Assembly: GCA_003171295.1 (NCBI GenBank)
Contig: PMYF01000524.1
Coordinates: forward strand, 1 to 6,418
From: Acidobacteriota bacterium
Lineage (GTDB): Bacteria; Acidobacteriota; Terriglobia; UBA7540
Length of the DNA stretch: 6,418 bases
Reading direction: 5' to 3'
Below, piece after piece: positions 5,634 through 6,418 of this stretch. The first letter of the stretch is position 1; every line of letters begins with the position of its first letter. A program made the translations under genes and the position numbers. The notes beneath the pieces were generated by a model that was not told where the DNA came from, searched no databases, and saw only the letters and a list, made by a program, of their open reading frames with translations.

Positions 5634-6418
5634 ATGAACATATCCCCAAGCAGTAAAAATCGCGAGCTCGCGTTTGGTTTCACCGCCGCGCTTGCTCTCT
5701 TTCTTAGCCCTGCCCTCGTCCCCACCGGGCCGGTTGGCGCACCGGTTGTGGTCGGTCCCCATCAGCGGATACAGGATCTGGTTGAGCGCAGCCCCGAGGG
5801 AACAAGCTTCCTGATTCAGGCAGGCGTCCACCGCCTGGAATCCGTAGTTCCCAAAAATGGAGATTCTTTCATCGGCGAGCCAGGAGCGATATTAAACGGT
5901 GCCGTGGTCATCAAGGCTTTCGAGCGGCAAGGGAATTACTGGACCGCCCCTTGCTCAAATCCCAAGATTGCGGGTCACGGGAAATGCCAGCCCCAGTATC
6001 CCGCGTGCACGCTCCCGGAAGACCTTTTCGTGGATGACGAACCCCTGCGGCGTGTTGCAAGTCTGGCGGACCTGGCGCCGCGCACCTGGTACCTGGACTA
6101 TGCCGCGGGCAAGCTCTACATGCCGGACGATCCCACCGGCCACACCGTGGAGCTGGGCGTGGTACCTCACGCGTTCTACGGTTCCGCCACCGCGGTAACC
6201 ATCCGAGGGCTGGTTATCGAGAAGTGCGCAAATCCCGCCCAGAGTGGCGCGATTCATGCGCTCACTGATCCCGGGCCGCTTAGTCACAACTGGCTGGTAG
6301 AGGGGAACGAGATCCGGCTTAATCACGGAGCAGGCATCCGGGTAGGTCACGGGACGCATGTGGCCGGAAACAGGATTCATCACAATGGCCAAATCGGAGT
6401 CGAGGGCAGCGGCGCCAA
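5634..6418 (+). CDS. Secreted right-handed beta-helix repeat protein (5' part, runs off the window)
   Basis: The frame is open from ATG 5634 to the window end (261 residues, no stop). Residues 1-36 look like a Sec signal peptide: Lys8 and Arg10, a hydrophobic core at 12-29, and a possible cleavage after 'PVGA' (36). 'IQDLVERSPEGTSFLIQAGVHRL' resembles the opening turn of parallel beta-helix proteins. A middle section (about 97-180) has three cysteines (C107, C118, C125) around 'LPEDLFVDDEPL' and 'APRTWYLDYAAGKLYMPDDPTGHTVEL' in part. Recurrent turns start at 'TAVTIRGLVIEKC' (187-198) and continue with 'VEGNEIRLNHGAGIRVG' and 'VAGNRIHHNGQIGVEG', which are PbH1-type repeats. Such proteins are often polysaccharide lyases, epimerases or binding proteins; the active-site part is not in view. 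It lies 54 bases after the ligase gene, same frame, with only a weak AGAG-type ribosome site. Probably in the same transcript, acting on the exported polymer. Confidence 0.85.
   Translation, partial: MNISPSSKNRELAFGFTAALALFLSPALVPTGPVGAPVVVGPHQRIQDLVERSPEGTSFLIQAGVHRLESVVPKNGDSFIGEPGAILNGAVVIKAFERQGNYWTAPCSNPKIAGHGKCQPQYPACTLPEDLFVDDEPLRRVASLADLAPRTWYLDYAAGKLYMPDDPTGHTVELGVVPHAFYGSATAVTIRGLVIEKCANPAQSGAIHALTDPGPLSHNWLVEGNEIRLNHGAGIRVGHGTHVAGNRIHHNGQIGVEGSGA

Noticed and set aside
5058..5831. 257-codon antisense frame across the ligase end and the beta-helix start
   Set aside because: It covers two supported + strand genes and has no identifiable domain.

Overview
The window reads as an interior piece of a bacterial cell-surface polysaccharide (exopolysaccharide or O-antigen type) gene cluster. 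All genes are on the + strand. The DNA is moderately GC-rich and densely coding. Nothing in it fixes the organism. The style of the third glycosyltransferase (N-terminal 'AYACEP', C-terminal 'SGGWVC') and of the C-terminal secreted beta-helix protein recalls clusters in Acidobacteriota and similar environmental Gram-negative phyla, but that is inference from memory.

Layout. Bases 1-70 may hold the tail of an upstream gene whose TGA overlaps the ATG of the first full gene. Two related GT-B (GT4-type) glycosyltransferases follow, about 67-1272 and about 1308-2603. They look like diverged paralogues of each other. A 259-base gap (2604-2862) carries a compact palindromic element at 2703-2778 that can fold into a three-armed cloverleaf and resembles a dispersed REP/MITE-like repeat. 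After it comes a tight block: a third GT4 glycosyltransferase of a different subfamily (2863-4107, TTG start), a polytopic O-antigen ligase/polymerase-type membrane protein (4101-5579, overlapping by 7 bases), and the 5' part of a secreted right-handed beta-helix protein (5634 to the window end, incomplete).

How they fit together. The three glycosyltransferases would add sugars to a lipid-linked repeat unit on the cytoplasmic face of the inner membrane. The Wzy_C/WaaL-like protein would polymerise the unit or ligate the glycan on the periplasmic face. The beta-helix protein, exported by a signal peptide, could bind, trim or modify the finished polymer. No flippase, priming transferase, chain-length regulator or sugar-nucleotide gene is in the window; they would be expected nearby. 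I found no RNA genes, CRISPR arrays, insertion sequences, convincing promoters or terminators. I see no strong case for a wholly new system. The most unusual features are the cloverleaf repeat, a perfect 12-bp hairpin inside the ligase gene, and the Asp-x7-Glu form of the donor-site motif shared by all three glycosyltransferases.
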